Counted from the stretch's first letter, positions 16,114 to 25,888 are shown. The stretch is DNA of 64,000 bases from Ktedonobacteraceae bacterium (GCA_035653615.1 DASRBN010000018.1:1-64000), one strand, 5' to 3'. Numbers and translations: made by a program. The notes: generated by a model not told the origin, from the letters alone.

Positions 16114-17463
16114 ATGAAAAAACGCCCGCAGCATTTTCAGGAGCAACCTGTTCCTGAAAATGACTCAGAACGTCAAACACCTGCAATCATGCCACCAGAG
16201 CAGACGAAAAAAGGCCTGCTGCGTGCCTTTACCTCCTTACGCCATCGCAACTTTCGCCTCTACTGGTTTGGCCAGATGTTCTCGCTCATGGGCACCTCCA
16301 TGCAAATGATCGGGCAGGCCTGGCTCGTGCTGCAGCTCACCCATAGTGCCTGGCAACTCGGCGTGGTTGGGGCGCTGGAAGCGTTCCCAATCCTGTTCTT
16401 CTCCCTTTTTGCCGGCGTCTTTGCCGACCGCTGGCCCAAACGACGCGTCATGTTGGCGACCCAAACGGCGGCTATGATCCAGGCTTTTGTGCTCTGGCTC
16501 CTGATCGTCACCGGTACCATTCAGATCTGGCATCTCTATATTCTGGCGCTGTTACTGGGATGCTCAAGTAGTCTTGGCAGGCCCGCAAGCCGCGCATTCG
16601 TCGTCGAAATGGTCGGGCGCGAAGACCTGCCCAACGCCTTTGCCCTCTATTTCTCGCTCTCCACCCTGGCGCGCATTGTCGGTCCTGGCCTTGGTGGCAT
16701 CGTCATCGCCGCCGGTGGAATCTCCATCCTCTTTCTGCTGAACGCCCTCAGCTTTCTGGCCGTCATTATCGGCCTGGTCTTGATCAAGAGCTCCGAACTG
16801 TATACGCAGGCACCACGTGGCACGAATACGAGCGAGCGACAGAATACCTGGCACAACCTGGGCGAAGGCCTCGTCTATGTCTGGCGAGCCCCGGCAGTGC
16901 TATTGCTCATCCTCGTCGCCGGCCTCGTCTTGCTCTTCGGCTCCAACTTCAACGTCGTACTCCCCCTCTTCGCCACAAACATCCTGCATGTCGGAGCCAC
17001 CGGCTTTGGCTTCCTCTCTGCCGCCACCGGTCTTGGCTCCCTGCTTTCAGCCCTCTGGCTCGCCTGGGGCAATCGCAGACCAACCATCCGTGGCGTCTTG
17101 ACCGGCGCTTTGACCTTCGCAATCCTGGAGGCACTTTTCGCCCTCTCACCCCTCTATCCCTTATCGCTGCTGCTCATCGCCGGCGTCGGCTTCATGGAGA
17201 ACGCCTTTGCCGCTCAGTCTCTGACTGCTCTGCAAACCGTTACTCCCAATCACTTAAGTGGGCGTGTCATGAGCGTGCAGGTACTCTCTTTCGACGGCAG
17301 TCTTCCACTGGGATATCTCCTCATGGGCTGGCTATCTGGTCTCTACGGACCCTCCATTGCACTGCTCATTGGGGCGCTTCTCTGCCTTGTGGTCACAGGA
17401 ATCGGTTGGGTGTGGCGCAAACCGGCGGAGAAGAACTTTGCGAAATCGCCAGACTTTAGCTAA
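16114..17463 (+). CDS. MFS transporter, EntS/transmembrane secretion effector type
   Basis: A 449-residue major facilitator with about 12 hydrophobic helices after a ~45-residue polar N-terminus. The segment SLRHRNFRLYWFGQMFSLMGTSMQ and the loop FADRWPKRRVM (motif A-like D-R-x-x-K/R-R) match the MFS_3/EntS group, whose known members export siderophores or other small molecules. ATG 16114 was chosen over 16063 for its AGAAGGG site. Substrate cannot be assigned; it stands alone and converges on a PBP gene. Confidence 0.85.
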   Translation: MKKRPQHFQEQPVPENDSERQTPAIMPPEQTKKGLLRAFTSLRHRNFRLYWFGQMFSLMGTSMQMIGQAWLVLQLTHSAWQLGVVGALEAFPILFFSLFAGVFADRWPKRRVMLATQTAAMIQAFVLWLLIVTGTIQIWHLYILALLLGCSSSLGRPASRAFVVEMVGREDLPNAFALYFSLSTLARIVGPGLGGIVIAAGGISILFLLNALSFLAVIIGLVLIKSSELYTQAPRGTNTSERQNTWHNLGEGLVYVWRAPAVLLLILVAGLVLLFGSNFNVVLPLFATNILHVGATGFGFLSAATGLGSLLSALWLAWGNRRPTIRGVLTGALTFAILEALFALSPLYPLSLLLIAGVGFMENAFAAQSLTALQTVTPNHLSGRVMSVQVLSFDGSLPLGYLLMGWLSGLYGPSIALLIGALLCLVVTGIGWVWRKPAEKNFAKSPDFS

Positions 17464-17465
17464 TT

Positions 17466-17496
17466 GAGGCCTGGTCATAAATGCTCAGGCCTCTTT
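17466..17496 (+). terminator. Intrinsic terminator after MFS gene
   Basis: GAGGCCTG (17466-17473) and CAGGCCTC (17486-17493) form an 8-bp stem with a 12-base loop, then TTT. It begins two bases after the stop codon. Confidence 0.75.
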
Positions 17497-17553
17497 CGGG
17501 TTGGTGGACGCCTGCTCAAAGGCATGGTTTTTTCTCTTCCGCCGCGTCCTGGT

Positions 17554-19824
17554 TCACAGGTACCAGTTTCCCCCGCTCACACCCGGAATGTACCAGTCGG
17601 TGGTCGTCAATCCCTGCGGGTAATGGATAGTTTCTTTTACCAGCCCTCCTGGGTTGGCAAAGTCCGTTACCGGTTTTCCCTGCTCGGCCAGCAGCATGCT
17701 GTCGTGCCAGATCGGGCCGGCTCCATCCACGCCCGTAACGTTGATCATCGGCGAGTTGTCGTTGTTGCCCGCCCAGACGCCCAGCACGAAATCGGTCGTG
17801 TAGCCCACCGTCCAGTTGTCGTCGAAGTTCTGCGAGGTCCCCGTCTTCACCGCCGCCGGGCGTATTATCCCTGGATTGCCCTGGTAACACTGCAACTGCG
17901 TATTGCTGTACAGGTACAGCGCGCTGCATTTGCCGAATTCGAATGTGCGCGAGGCGTTATCGCTCAGCACGCTGGTCATCATATAGGCCACCTGCTTGCT
18001 GATGACCCGTGTGCCCTGCGCTGCGAACTGGTAGATCAGGTGGCCCTGCACATCCACAACCGTGTTGATGGCGTGCGGCGGAATGCGCACTCCCCCGTTG
18101 GCGAATACCCCGTAAGCAGCCGTCTCGTCCAGCAGGTGAACGCCCAGCGTCCCCAGCACCATCGTATAGTTCGGCGTCCCCGTATAGCCGGTAATACCCA
18201 TCGCCTCTGCTGTATGCAGCGCATTATCAACACCGACTTTCGTTAAAACCTTCACTGCCGGAATATTGAACGAGTTTTGCAGCGCGTAGCGATAGGTGAT
18301 CAGGCCGTGATACGTCTGGTCGTAGTTGCTGGGCGAATAGGGTGGCAGGCCGCAGCACATCTGGATGGTGAATGGCCCGTCCATCACCGGCATACCCGGG
18401 CTTAGCCCCTGCTCATATGCCGTCGCATAGATGAATGGTTTGAAGGATGACCCCGGCTGCCGGTAGCCCTGCGTTGCCACGTCGAAGGCCCCATATTGCG
18501 GGTTGTTGGGGTCGATGTTGCCCAGCAGCGTGCGTATCGCCCCATTGTGGAAGTCGATCAGCACCACCGCGGCATCTGACATATGATGCGCCTGTGCCAG
18601 TTCGGCGATGTGTTTTTGCGCGATCTTCAGAATCTGGTTTTGCAATGGCAGATCAAGAGTTGTGGAAACGACCAGTCCCGCGCGCGCCAGGTCACCGGGT
18701 TTGACATTCAGCGTGGTTGCCAGTTCGTTTACCGCATAAGCCGCGAAATGCGGCGCCAGGTTATTATGTATGATGCCGCGGTGCAGGAAATGCGGTGAGC
18801 TGGCCTCGGTAAGCGCCAGGCGTTCCTGCAACGACGTAATGTAGCCTTGCGCCCGCATTAAGTCCAGCACCTGGTGAATGCGAGCCGCGGCAGACTGGGG
18901 ATACAAAAAGGGATCGCGCGCGACCGGCGAACTGGGAATACCTGCCAGCATCGCCGCCTGCGCTATGTCAAGCTGGGAGGCCGCGCTTCGCGTAGGCGTA
19001 TCTTGCAGGTCAAAATAGGTAAAAGCGGCCGCGTCGGCGCCATAGGCCTGCTCGCCATAATAGGTCGTGTTGAGGTACATCGACATGATTTGCTGCTTGC
19101 TATAGTAGCGCGTCACCTGCGGCGCCAGGATGATCTCTTGCAGCTTGCGCAGGATGGTATCCTGGTTGCCCACAATATTGTTTTTAATCAATTGCTGCGT
19201 GATCGTGCTGCCACCGGAGACGATGTGACCATGCGAGAGATCGGCGATGGCGGCGCGCACGATGCCCGTGATATCGATGCCGGGGTCTGACCAGAAATTC
19301 TGATCTTCCGTCGCTACCTCTGCGTTAATCAGGTTCTGCGAAATTTGCGACAGCGGAACGGTCGTCTGCAGTCCCTGATCGACCATCTGGTAGATCATCG
19401 TGCCATGCTCGTCGTACATTTTCAGGCTATCTTTGGGCAAGATATCTTCCAGGGTGGTAACCTGCTGCGAGTAGCGCTGCTGCGTCGCTTCAACCGCCGC
19501 GGTCAGACCGACCATCAGCCCCGTAACCAGCACCATGATGAGCAGCGCGATAAAGGCCATCGGCAGCATCGTGTACTGCGTGCCCATGCGCTCAACAACG
19601 GCATATTGTTCCGCGGAACGACGCAGGTGCCTGCGTTTGATATAGCGGCGCGTGCGCCAGCCGGTGGGAGCCGTTTTGCGATGAGGAACGGGATAATACA
19701 CGCCCCTGGCAGGTTTTTCAGGCAGCGCATTGAGCCGTTGAGCTGCCGCGGCGCGGCTGGTCACGGGTAACGTAGCCGGTTTCGGGGCATCCTTCACTGT
19801 GAGCGAGCGATCTTCTTCTGGCAT
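17554..19824 (-). CDS. Class A penicillin-binding protein (glycosyltransferase/transpeptidase)
   Basis: A 756-residue bifunctional enzyme that polymerises and cross-links peptidoglycan outside the membrane. A basic cytoplasmic tail (1-85) precedes one transmembrane helix (about 88-112). The GT51 domain has the catalytic Glu in ATEDQNFW (173) and GGSTITQQL (204-211). The transpeptidase has SSFK (Ser 459-Lys 462), SFN (518-520) and KTG (660-662). All key residues are present. The start follows AGAAGGT. It is the downstream member of a tandem with the larger paralogue at 20098. Confidence 0.95.
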   Translation of the reverse strand: MPEEDRSLTVKDAPKPATLPVTSRAAAAQRLNALPEKPARGVYYPVPHRKTAPTGWRTRRYIKRRHLRRSAEQYAVVERMGTQYTMLPMAFIALLIMVLVTGLMVGLTAAVEATQQRYSQQVTTLEDILPKDSLKMYDEHGTMIYQMVDQGLQTTVPLSQISQNLINAEVATEDQNFWSDPGIDITGIVRAAIADLSHGHIVSGGSTITQQLIKNNIVGNQDTILRKLQEIILAPQVTRYYSKQQIMSMYLNTTYYGEQAYGADAAAFTYFDLQDTPTRSAASQLDIAQAAMLAGIPSSPVARDPFLYPQSAAARIHQVLDLMRAQGYITSLQERLALTEASSPHFLHRGIIHNNLAPHFAAYAVNELATTLNVKPGDLARAGLVVSTTLDLPLQNQILKIAQKHIAELAQAHHMSDAAVVLIDFHNGAIRTLLGNIDPNNPQYGAFDVATQGYRQPGSSFKPFIYATAYEQGLSPGMPVMDGPFTIQMCCGLPPYSPSNYDQTYHGLITYRYALQNSFNIPAVKVLTKVGVDNALHTAEAMGITGYTGTPNYTMVLGTLGVHLLDETAAYGVFANGGVRIPPHAINTVVDVQGHLIYQFAAQGTRVISKQVAYMMTSVLSDNASRTFEFGKCSALYLYSNTQLQCYQGNPGIIRPAAVKTGTSQNFDDNWTVGYTTDFVLGVWAGNNDNSPMINVTGVDGAGPIWHDSMLLAEQGKPVTDFANPGGLVKETIHYPQGLTTTDWYIPGVSGGNWYL

Positions 19825-19886
19825 AGGACCTTCTTTCAGTCACCCCCAGGACATCGAATAAAGGTGTAATGGTCTCATCTCTCCAA

Positions 19887-19958
19887 CCTGTAGGGACAGT
19901 GCCTGGTGCCTGTCCTGGCGTCCGGGTGTGGACAGGCACCAGGCACTGTCCCTACAGG
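19887..19958. repeat. Perfect 29-bp inverted repeat (GGGACAG family)
   Basis: Arms at 19887-19915 and 19930-19958 are perfect complements around a 14-base loop; each contains CCTGTAGGGACAGTGCCTGG. It lies in the 273-base gap between the two PBP genes and would fold strongly in a read-through transcript. Confidence 0.92.
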
Positions 19959-20097
19959 TCGAGGGGACGCTTGCGAGTGCCACAATTCCCCTGTCAGGAC
20001 GAATGGTATCTGCTATTGAAACGAATCAGGAGGCAAACAGGTAGCAAGTGCCCCTATAGGTATAATAGCGCGTTAAATAAGCACTGCAATTGGGAGA

Positions 20098-23070
20098 TTA
20101 CCACCATCCCGCGTTCGCAGATGATGGCGTATTACCCGCAGGAGGTGGGAAAGCGAAGGTGTAGTCGCCCGGACAATAGGGGCCGGGTACCGGGCCGGAT
20201 GGAGCAGGCGTAGGCTCAGGATTGGGGCCGGGAGTCCCGGATGCCGTAGGCGTCGGGGATGCAGAGGATGAGGAAAAGTTGGGGACGGTGCCCGGCAGGA
20301 ACCAGTCCGTCGTTTGCACTCCATCGGGATAGGTAACAGTGGCGCGAACCAGCCCGCCGGGATTGGTAAAGTTGCGTATCGGATGGCCCTTTTCGGCCAG
20401 CAGCATCGCATCGTGCCAGATGGGAGCCGCGCCCTGCACGCCGGTAACATCGTACATGGCAGAGTTGTCGTCATTGCCTGCCCACACGCCCATGACGAAA
20501 TCGGTTGTATAGCCAACGGTCCAGTTATCGCGGAAATTCTGCGTCGTACCTGTTTTGGCGGCTGCCGGTCGCACGACGCCGCGATTGCCCTCGTAGCAAT
20601 CTTGCTGCGAATTGGAGTAGAGCTGCAGCACATTGCAATCGTAAAATTCGGGGAGCCGGTCGTTGTTATCGCTCAGCACGCTGGTCATCATATAGGCCAG
20701 CTGCGGGCTGATGACCTGTTTGCCGGGCGTGAACTGGTGCTGGAAGAGAACCTTGCCGGTGCTGCCGGAGACGATTTTATTGATGGCATAGTAGGGAACG
20801 CGCACGCCACCATTGGCAAAGACTCCCATGGCCGAAGTATGATCGATGAGGCGTATGCCAAGGCCGCCCAGCACAAGCGAATAGCCAGGCGTGCCCTCAT
20901 AGCTGGTGATCCCCATCTTGTAGGCCGTCTGCATAGCGTTATTGATGCCCACGTGTTGCAACACTTTCACGGCGGGCACATTGAGAGAGTTTTGCAAGGC
21001 GCAGCGCAGGGTCATATGCCCATGAAAGTGCAGGTCGTAGTTGGAGGGCGAAAAAGTTGGTGGATTAGAATCGGGTACCGGAATCGTGATCGGCGCGTCG
21101 TCGATGGCCTGCGCCGGGGAAGCGCCCTGGGCAAAGGCGGTCACATACACATATGGCTTGAAAGATGAACCCGGCTGGCGGTAGGCCGTCGCGACATCGA
21201 ACTGCCCATCAATGGATGTGTTGTTGTAGTCGATACTACCAAGCAGCGAGATGATGGCCCCGGTATGAAAATCAATCAGCACCTCGGCGGCATTCGTCAC
21301 ATGATGCGTATCGCGCAATTCTGCGATATGCTGCTGCATAATCTTCTGTATCTTGTCCTGCAAACCGATGTCGAGCGTGGTATAGACCCGCATACCGGAG
21401 CGTGAGAGGTCGCTGCGTTTGAGGTGAAACATCTGCTCGAGTTGTTCCAGCACAAATTCTGTGAAGTGCGGCGCGCGGTCTTGCAAGGCGGCGGCTGTTT
21501 TGAAGAAATGCGGGCCTTGCTCCTCGATGATCGCGCTCTGCGCCTGGAGACGGGTGATGTATCCCTGGCTCACCATCAGATTCAGCACCGTTTCAAAACG
21601 CTGCGTAGCGGTCGAGAAATTCAGGGCCGGGTCATATTCCGACGGATTACTGGGAAGCCCGGCCAGCATGGCGGATTGGGCTAAATCCAGTTGCTGCGCG
21701 GCTGTTCGACCCGGTGAATCCTGCAAACCGAAGTAGACGGTGGCCGCGGCATCGATTCCATACGCCTGGTGCCCGTAATAGATGCTGTTCAGGTACATTT
21801 CCAGGATGTCGCGTTTGGAATACATGCTGTTGAGCTGCGGTGCCAGGATAACTTCCTGCAACTTGCGTATATAGGTTGGATCGTTGCCCACAACCAGGTT
21901 TTTGATCAACTGCTGCGTAATCGTGCTGCCACCCTCGACGACCCGCCCATTTTCCAGGTTGGTAATGGCGGCACGAATAATGCCTGCGAGGTCAACGCCC
22001 GAATTGATCCAGAAATCCTTATCTTCCGTGGCGACGGTAGCGTTGATTATATAAGGAGAAACCTGGGCGAGCTTGACGGTTGTATGAATGCCATTATCGG
22101 CCAGCTGGCCAATCAGTATGCCTTTGCTATCGAAGATTTTGAGGTTATCGAGAGGCAGGAGATCGCGTAATGTGAACAGGTTCTTGCCGTAGGTCTGCTG
22201 TGTCGAATTGTAGAAACGATAACTGACATAGGCGCCCGTGCCGCCCAGCGAAAGCAGGACGACCAGCAATGCCAGAATGCTGCTGGCGATAGTCGTCCAG
22301 AGACGGCGACGCGAATGGCGCTCATGCGTCCGTGCCGCACGCATATGCTTGCGCGAGAGATGGCGCAGCATTATTTTATGGTGTCGCCGCCGGCGCCTCA
22401 AATCTTTAGCGAGCGTGAGGTGCGGGTGATGCGCAGTCCTGCTTGCTCCAATCGCCCGGCCATGGAGCGGATTCGGCATCAGCGGCTCCATAGGCTCGAT
22501 ATTGGCCAGGGATGATGTACTGCTGGAGTTGCTTTCCAATGGCGCTTGTACCCCTTGGGATGCTGCCGGAACAAGATCAGGCTCTGTCCCATTTCCATTA
22601 GCTAAAGGCTGGGTCGCCAGGTGGAAAATGTCCCTGAGCGGCTGCGTTTTGAAATGGAAGATGCCTGCTAGCGGCTGGGTTTTATGGGATGTTACTCCTG
22701 CCGGCGAGGATTCAGGATTCACAGTTGGTTCCGGTTCTCCGCTCTCCTCTATCTCCCCTGGCTTACTATTTCCGGCGGATTGGCGTCTTGTCACTCGTAC
22801 ATTGCGCATATGCCTGCGCGCGAGATAGCGAAGTACTCGTTGCTGCTGTGGTGTCAGTTCGATTGTTTGCTCGCCCTCTTCTTCGGGAAGTGGCGTGACC
22901 GGGTCAAGTTGCGAGGGAACAATGCTTTGCGCATCTATAGCCTGGAGAGGAGCAATAGCGCCTGTATCAGAGGTTGAGGATACAACCGTGCCAGCATTTC
23001 CACCGGAAGCCTCTATACCGTTGGACTCGGCCATCGTTTCGCCAGTATCGCCGGGGAGTTCTGCTGCCAT
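20098..23070 (-). CDS. Large class A penicillin-binding protein with long cytoplasmic tail
   Basis: A 990-residue paralogue of the neighbouring PBP. GT51 motifs ATEDKDFW and GGSTITQQL and transpeptidase motifs GSSFKPY, SLN and KTGTTQNF are all intact. The first ~256 residues are cytoplasmic and low complexity, and a transmembrane helix follows at about 257-281. That tail holds three 11-residue repeats of TQPLxxIFHxx (starting near 131, 142 and 153) and two related basic motifs RYLARRHMR and RHLSRKHMR. The C-terminus is Pro/Ser/Thr-rich, probably in the cell wall. The start follows GAGGATAC. Confidence 0.94.
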   Translation of the reverse strand: MAAELPGDTGETMAESNGIEASGGNAGTVVSSTSDTGAIAPLQAIDAQSIVPSQLDPVTPLPEEEGEQTIELTPQQQRVLRYLARRHMRNVRVTRRQSAGNSKPGEIEESGEPEPTVNPESSPAGVTSHKTQPLAGIFHFKTQPLRDIFHLATQPLANGNGTEPDLVPAASQGVQAPLESNSSSTSSLANIEPMEPLMPNPLHGRAIGASRTAHHPHLTLAKDLRRRRRHHKIMLRHLSRKHMRAARTHERHSRRRLWTTIASSILALLVVLLSLGGTGAYVSYRFYNSTQQTYGKNLFTLRDLLPLDNLKIFDSKGILIGQLADNGIHTTVKLAQVSPYIINATVATEDKDFWINSGVDLAGIIRAAITNLENGRVVEGGSTITQQLIKNLVVGNDPTYIRKLQEVILAPQLNSMYSKRDILEMYLNSIYYGHQAYGIDAAATVYFGLQDSPGRTAAQQLDLAQSAMLAGLPSNPSEYDPALNFSTATQRFETVLNLMVSQGYITRLQAQSAIIEEQGPHFFKTAAALQDRAPHFTEFVLEQLEQMFHLKRSDLSRSGMRVYTTLDIGLQDKIQKIMQQHIAELRDTHHVTNAAEVLIDFHTGAIISLLGSIDYNNTSIDGQFDVATAYRQPGSSFKPYVYVTAFAQGASPAQAIDDAPITIPVPDSNPPTFSPSNYDLHFHGHMTLRCALQNSLNVPAVKVLQHVGINNAMQTAYKMGITSYEGTPGYSLVLGGLGIRLIDHTSAMGVFANGGVRVPYYAINKIVSGSTGKVLFQHQFTPGKQVISPQLAYMMTSVLSDNNDRLPEFYDCNVLQLYSNSQQDCYEGNRGVVRPAAAKTGTTQNFRDNWTVGYTTDFVMGVWAGNDDNSAMYDVTGVQGAAPIWHDAMLLAEKGHPIRNFTNPGGLVRATVTYPDGVQTTDWFLPGTVPNFSSSSASPTPTASGTPGPNPEPTPAPSGPVPGPYCPGDYTFAFPPPAGNTPSSANAGWW

Positions 23071-23238
23071 GCCCGTATCCTCGCGTTTCTTATTAGCATT
23101 ATATAGAATGCCTGGGTTTTATAAGACCTGGATAGCGATAAGTGCCGCTTTCCTTTCGCTGCTCCTGATAGAGTAGACGTTATGGATGGGGCAATTTGTT
23201 GCATCCAATCGCATACTTATTGCTTACCTCTCTGTATC

Positions 23239-24195
23239 TCAAGAACTGGAAAGTTTCCAGATATCTCTCACCAGGAACTGTTGGAAATCAAATATTTGCT
23301 CCCGTAGGCGGCGATTGACTAACATTTCAGGTCTGGGATCCACATAGTAAACGCCATCTAATTTATTTAACGCAACTGTATAACCGAGGAAATGATTGGT
23401 CTTGAATGTAGTATTAACTCCAAAAATACTATTTCCTCTCAAAGCTCGTTGAACGTCATGCAGGAATATTGCTACAACAGGTATATCTCTTCCAATAAAT
23501 TTGGTTAGCAGATACTTATCGAGGAATATTTTGTCCAGCCGGTCTTTGCTTGTGGTTTTTATTGATCCCACGATTTCTGAATGGCTAATATAATCTGCAT
23601 CGACTGTCAGAATAGCTTTATTTCGGGAAAAGACGACATCTAACTCATAGGACATATAATAGCCGGCATTATCTGGAATGGGGATGTTAATGGTTCGTGG
23701 TTGACACTCAAGCCCAACTTGCTGGATGATCAGGCCTATCAATCTCTCAAATAACTGGCCGATACGCTTCCTCGATTGGTTCGGATTGTGGAATGAGTCA
23801 CCAATGCTGCCGATAGATTGTTGGATAGTGTAGACTATCTTGCTGATATTATTTGATTTGATGTACTCACTACAACCAGATTTCTCTAGGACGGCCTCCT
23901 GGTATTTTTTGAGGTCGAGCAGAAAATCAATAAACGTTTCAAATGTATGATGAAAAACGTCAACGCTTTCGATGAATAAGTCTGTATTAAGTGGGCGGGT
24001 TATCTTATGATCATGGGTTTCATCATACTGGTAAAAAAAGTAATTGTGGTGGGTGGGAGAGACTATGCGTGTTAGATTAGCCCTTTCAAGGAAAACTAGA
24101 AAGGCTTCGCATAATATCATATAATCGGTCAGATTTTTGAATGCTAGCCTATCCTGGACACTCACCTGTAGATCATTTAAAGTGTAGTCGGTCAT
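23239..24195 (-). CDS. Putative type II restriction endonuclease
   Basis: A 318-residue protein whose start overlaps the methyltransferase stop by four bases. It is identified chiefly by context. A PD-(D/E)xK-like core may be Asp 186 in YELDVVF, followed by Ser211-Ile-Lys213 in GSIKTTSKDR with Asp 226 thirteen residues on; that spacing resembles the S-x-K variant of Cfr10I/Bse634I-type nucleases. The KTTSKDR string recurs in restriction enzymes. Both genes are AT-richer than their surroundings, consistent with transfer. Recognition site unknown. Confidence 0.65.
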   Translation of the reverse strand: MTDYTLNDLQVSVQDRLAFKNLTDYMILCEAFLVFLERANLTRIVSPTHHNYFFYQYDETHDHKITRPLNTDLFIESVDVFHHTFETFIDFLLDLKKYQEAVLEKSGCSEYIKSNNISKIVYTIQQSIGSIGDSFHNPNQSRKRIGQLFERLIGLIIQQVGLECQPRTINIPIPDNAGYYMSYELDVVFSRNKAILTVDADYISHSEIVGSIKTTSKDRLDKIFLDKYLLTKFIGRDIPVVAIFLHDVQRALRGNSIFGVNTTFKTNHFLGYTVALNKLDGVYYVDPRPEMLVNRRLREQIFDFQQFLVRDIWKLSSS

Positions 24196-25223
24196 CGAAT
24201 GGACTTCCTTCGTTCAGCATTTTCCTGATCGTACCGAATCCACTTTTCGATGGGCCAGTTTTCTACCAACTCAATTCTTTCTGCTGCCCATCGACAGTAC
24301 TCAGGTGAAATATCACAGCCTTTCCAGCATCTATTGAGTTGCTCGGATACCACGGCTGTAGTTCCAGAGCCTAAAAAGGGGTCGATTACGAGGTCTCCAG
24401 AGTTAGACGAGGCAAGTACTATTTTTCTGAGAAGTTCCTCTGGTTTTTGTGTCGGATGAGGCGTTTTTTCATGCATGCCATTGCATGTGGTTGGAATTTC
24501 GATCACGTCTCGAGGTTTTGCTCCTTGCGGATGTGGAGACCACAGCTTGTCTTTAGCTCCATTGCCGTTCCCATATTGGCTCGTTTCGGCCTGCGGATGC
24601 TCGGGGTATTTTAGGGTATGTTGCCCATATGGAATACGCACATCATCGATATTGAAGGTGAACACCTTGCTTTTTCTGAAGTGAAGGATACTTTCATGCG
24701 AACGGCCCCAATCGGAACCAAGGTTAGCCTTATTCTTATAATGCCAGATCAGCCATTTACAACCCTGAAAATAACGTGAAGCTGGTAGGCGAAGATCGGC
24801 CAGAATTTCAGAGAATCCACAAACATAGAGCGTACCTGTTGGTTTCAAGATACGCGCTGCCTGCTCTATCCATTGTAGTGACCAGCTTACATATTTTTCC
24901 TGAGACTCGAAGCTATCCCATTCAGCTTTTTTGATATTATATGGAGGATCAGCAAATATCAGGTCTACAGATTCACTTTTAAAAGACTTAAGCCAGATGA
25001 TAGAATCGCCGCACCATATCTCCCCATGTGGGTGCTGATAATAGACTTCTGGATTGCTTGCTATAAATTGATGTCCCTCTGTTTGTGTAAAGGAGCCTTG
25101 TAGCACGGGTTCACCAAAGAAGGTTGGAATCTGTATGTTTCTGGCATAAATAGCTGATGGTTCGTGAAGTTCCTTCTTATCGATTAGCCCAGGCTGTCCT
25201 GTTCCCTTTTTTTTATTCATCAT
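24192..25223 (-). CDS. Type II DNA methyltransferase (N6-adenine or N4-cytosine, beta-type order)
   Basis: A 343-residue site-specific DNA methyltransferase. The catalytic motif DPPY is at 92-95 and the SAM-binding motif DPFLGSGTT at 281-289, preceded by HPTQKP; this order, with the variable region between, is the beta class. It would protect host DNA from the overlapping downstream nuclease. Two adjacent ATGs are possible; AGGTG precedes them. Base composition is AT-rich relative to neighbours. DPPY does not by itself separate adenine from cytosine methylation. Confidence 0.88.
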   Translation of the reverse strand: MMNKKKGTGQPGLIDKKELHEPSAIYARNIQIPTFFGEPVLQGSFTQTEGHQFIASNPEVYYQHPHGEIWCGDSIIWLKSFKSESVDLIFADPPYNIKKAEWDSFESQEKYVSWSLQWIEQAARILKPTGTLYVCGFSEILADLRLPASRYFQGCKWLIWHYKNKANLGSDWGRSHESILHFRKSKVFTFNIDDVRIPYGQHTLKYPEHPQAETSQYGNGNGAKDKLWSPHPQGAKPRDVIEIPTTCNGMHEKTPHPTQKPEELLRKIVLASSNSGDLVIDPFLGSGTTAVVSEQLNRCWKGCDISPEYCRWAAERIELVENWPIEKWIRYDQENAERRKSIR

Positions 25224-25240
25224 TCACCTGCAAAAATTTA

Positions 25241-25888
25241 TCAAGTGTTAACCGGTACCAGCGCCGCTTCGATCAAAGCCGGCAGAATTTCGTTGGTCAA
25301 AGCCTGAATCTGGTACAGGCTCTCGACCCAGGGAATATCCTGGTGATCGCGGGTACCCTGAATTTCAGCAAATTGTAACACACTTTCATCAACAAGACTG
25401 CGAAAATACAGGAAGGCGCGCACTGCATCGGCAACCGGCACGCGAGAATTACGCGTAATAGAGCCATACTCAATGCCAAGCTGCACAGCATTGGAACGCA
25501 ATTCGTCACTCGAGGTAGTATTCGTAAGCGCGTGTAACAACAGGTCGAGGACACGCCGTCCCAGAACTCGATATCCCTCGCGAGCCGCGTCGTCGAAATG
25601 CGAGTACCACGGGAAGGTATTGAGTGTCCCACCCGTGAAGGCAAAGCGCACGCGGCCAAGAATAGATTGTACCAGCAACTGCGCGGCTGGGTTGGGTTTG
25701 CGCTCAACCTCGTGTTGCAGGCGCGCTTCGATATCGGAACGCCGGAAACGTCGATGCCCTCCATTGGTACGCCGCGATGGCAATTCGTTGCGATCAGCCC
25801 ATAGCCGTACCGTTGCCGGGTGCATACCCAGCATCTCGGCTGCCTGGCGCAGGCTCAACCACTCGTCCTCGGTCTGCGATGATGACAT
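25241..25888 (-). CDS. MerR-like helix-turn-helix regulator
   Basis: A 215-residue protein with a winged-helix domain of the MerR/excisionase type at residues 10-56 (LSLRQAAEMLGMHPATVRLWADRNELP then GHRRFRRSDIEARL). The remaining ~155 residues are mostly helical and not recognised; the stretch around VLDLLLHALTNT and AVRAFLYFRSLVDES looks like a ligand or partner domain. I chose ATG 25888 because GAGGAGGG lies 10 bases upstream; the open frame starts at 25978. It lies 17 bases before the methyltransferase and might be co-transcribed with it. Confidence 0.7.
   Translation of the reverse strand: MSSSQTEDEWLSLRQAAEMLGMHPATVRLWADRNELPSRRTNGGHRRFRRSDIEARLQHEVERKPNPAAQLLVQSILGRVRFAFTGGTLNTFPWYSHFDDAAREGYRVLGRRVLDLLLHALTNTTSSDELRSNAVQLGIEYGSITRNSRVPVADAVRAFLYFRSLVDESVLQFAEIQGTRDHQDIPWVESLYQIQALTNEILPALIEAALVPVNT

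Noticed and set aside
15555-16115. 186-residue minus-strand open frame
   Set aside because: It overlaps the PHP gene end and the repeat-bearing gap; no domain and no ribosome-binding site.
17464-18246. 260-residue plus-strand open frame
   Set aside because: It is antisense to the end of a PBP gene with an intact KTG motif, and its product has the Arg/His/Val-rich look of a shadow frame.
20314-21168. 284-residue plus-strand open frame
   Set aside because: Antisense to the second PBP gene, with no recognisable motif.
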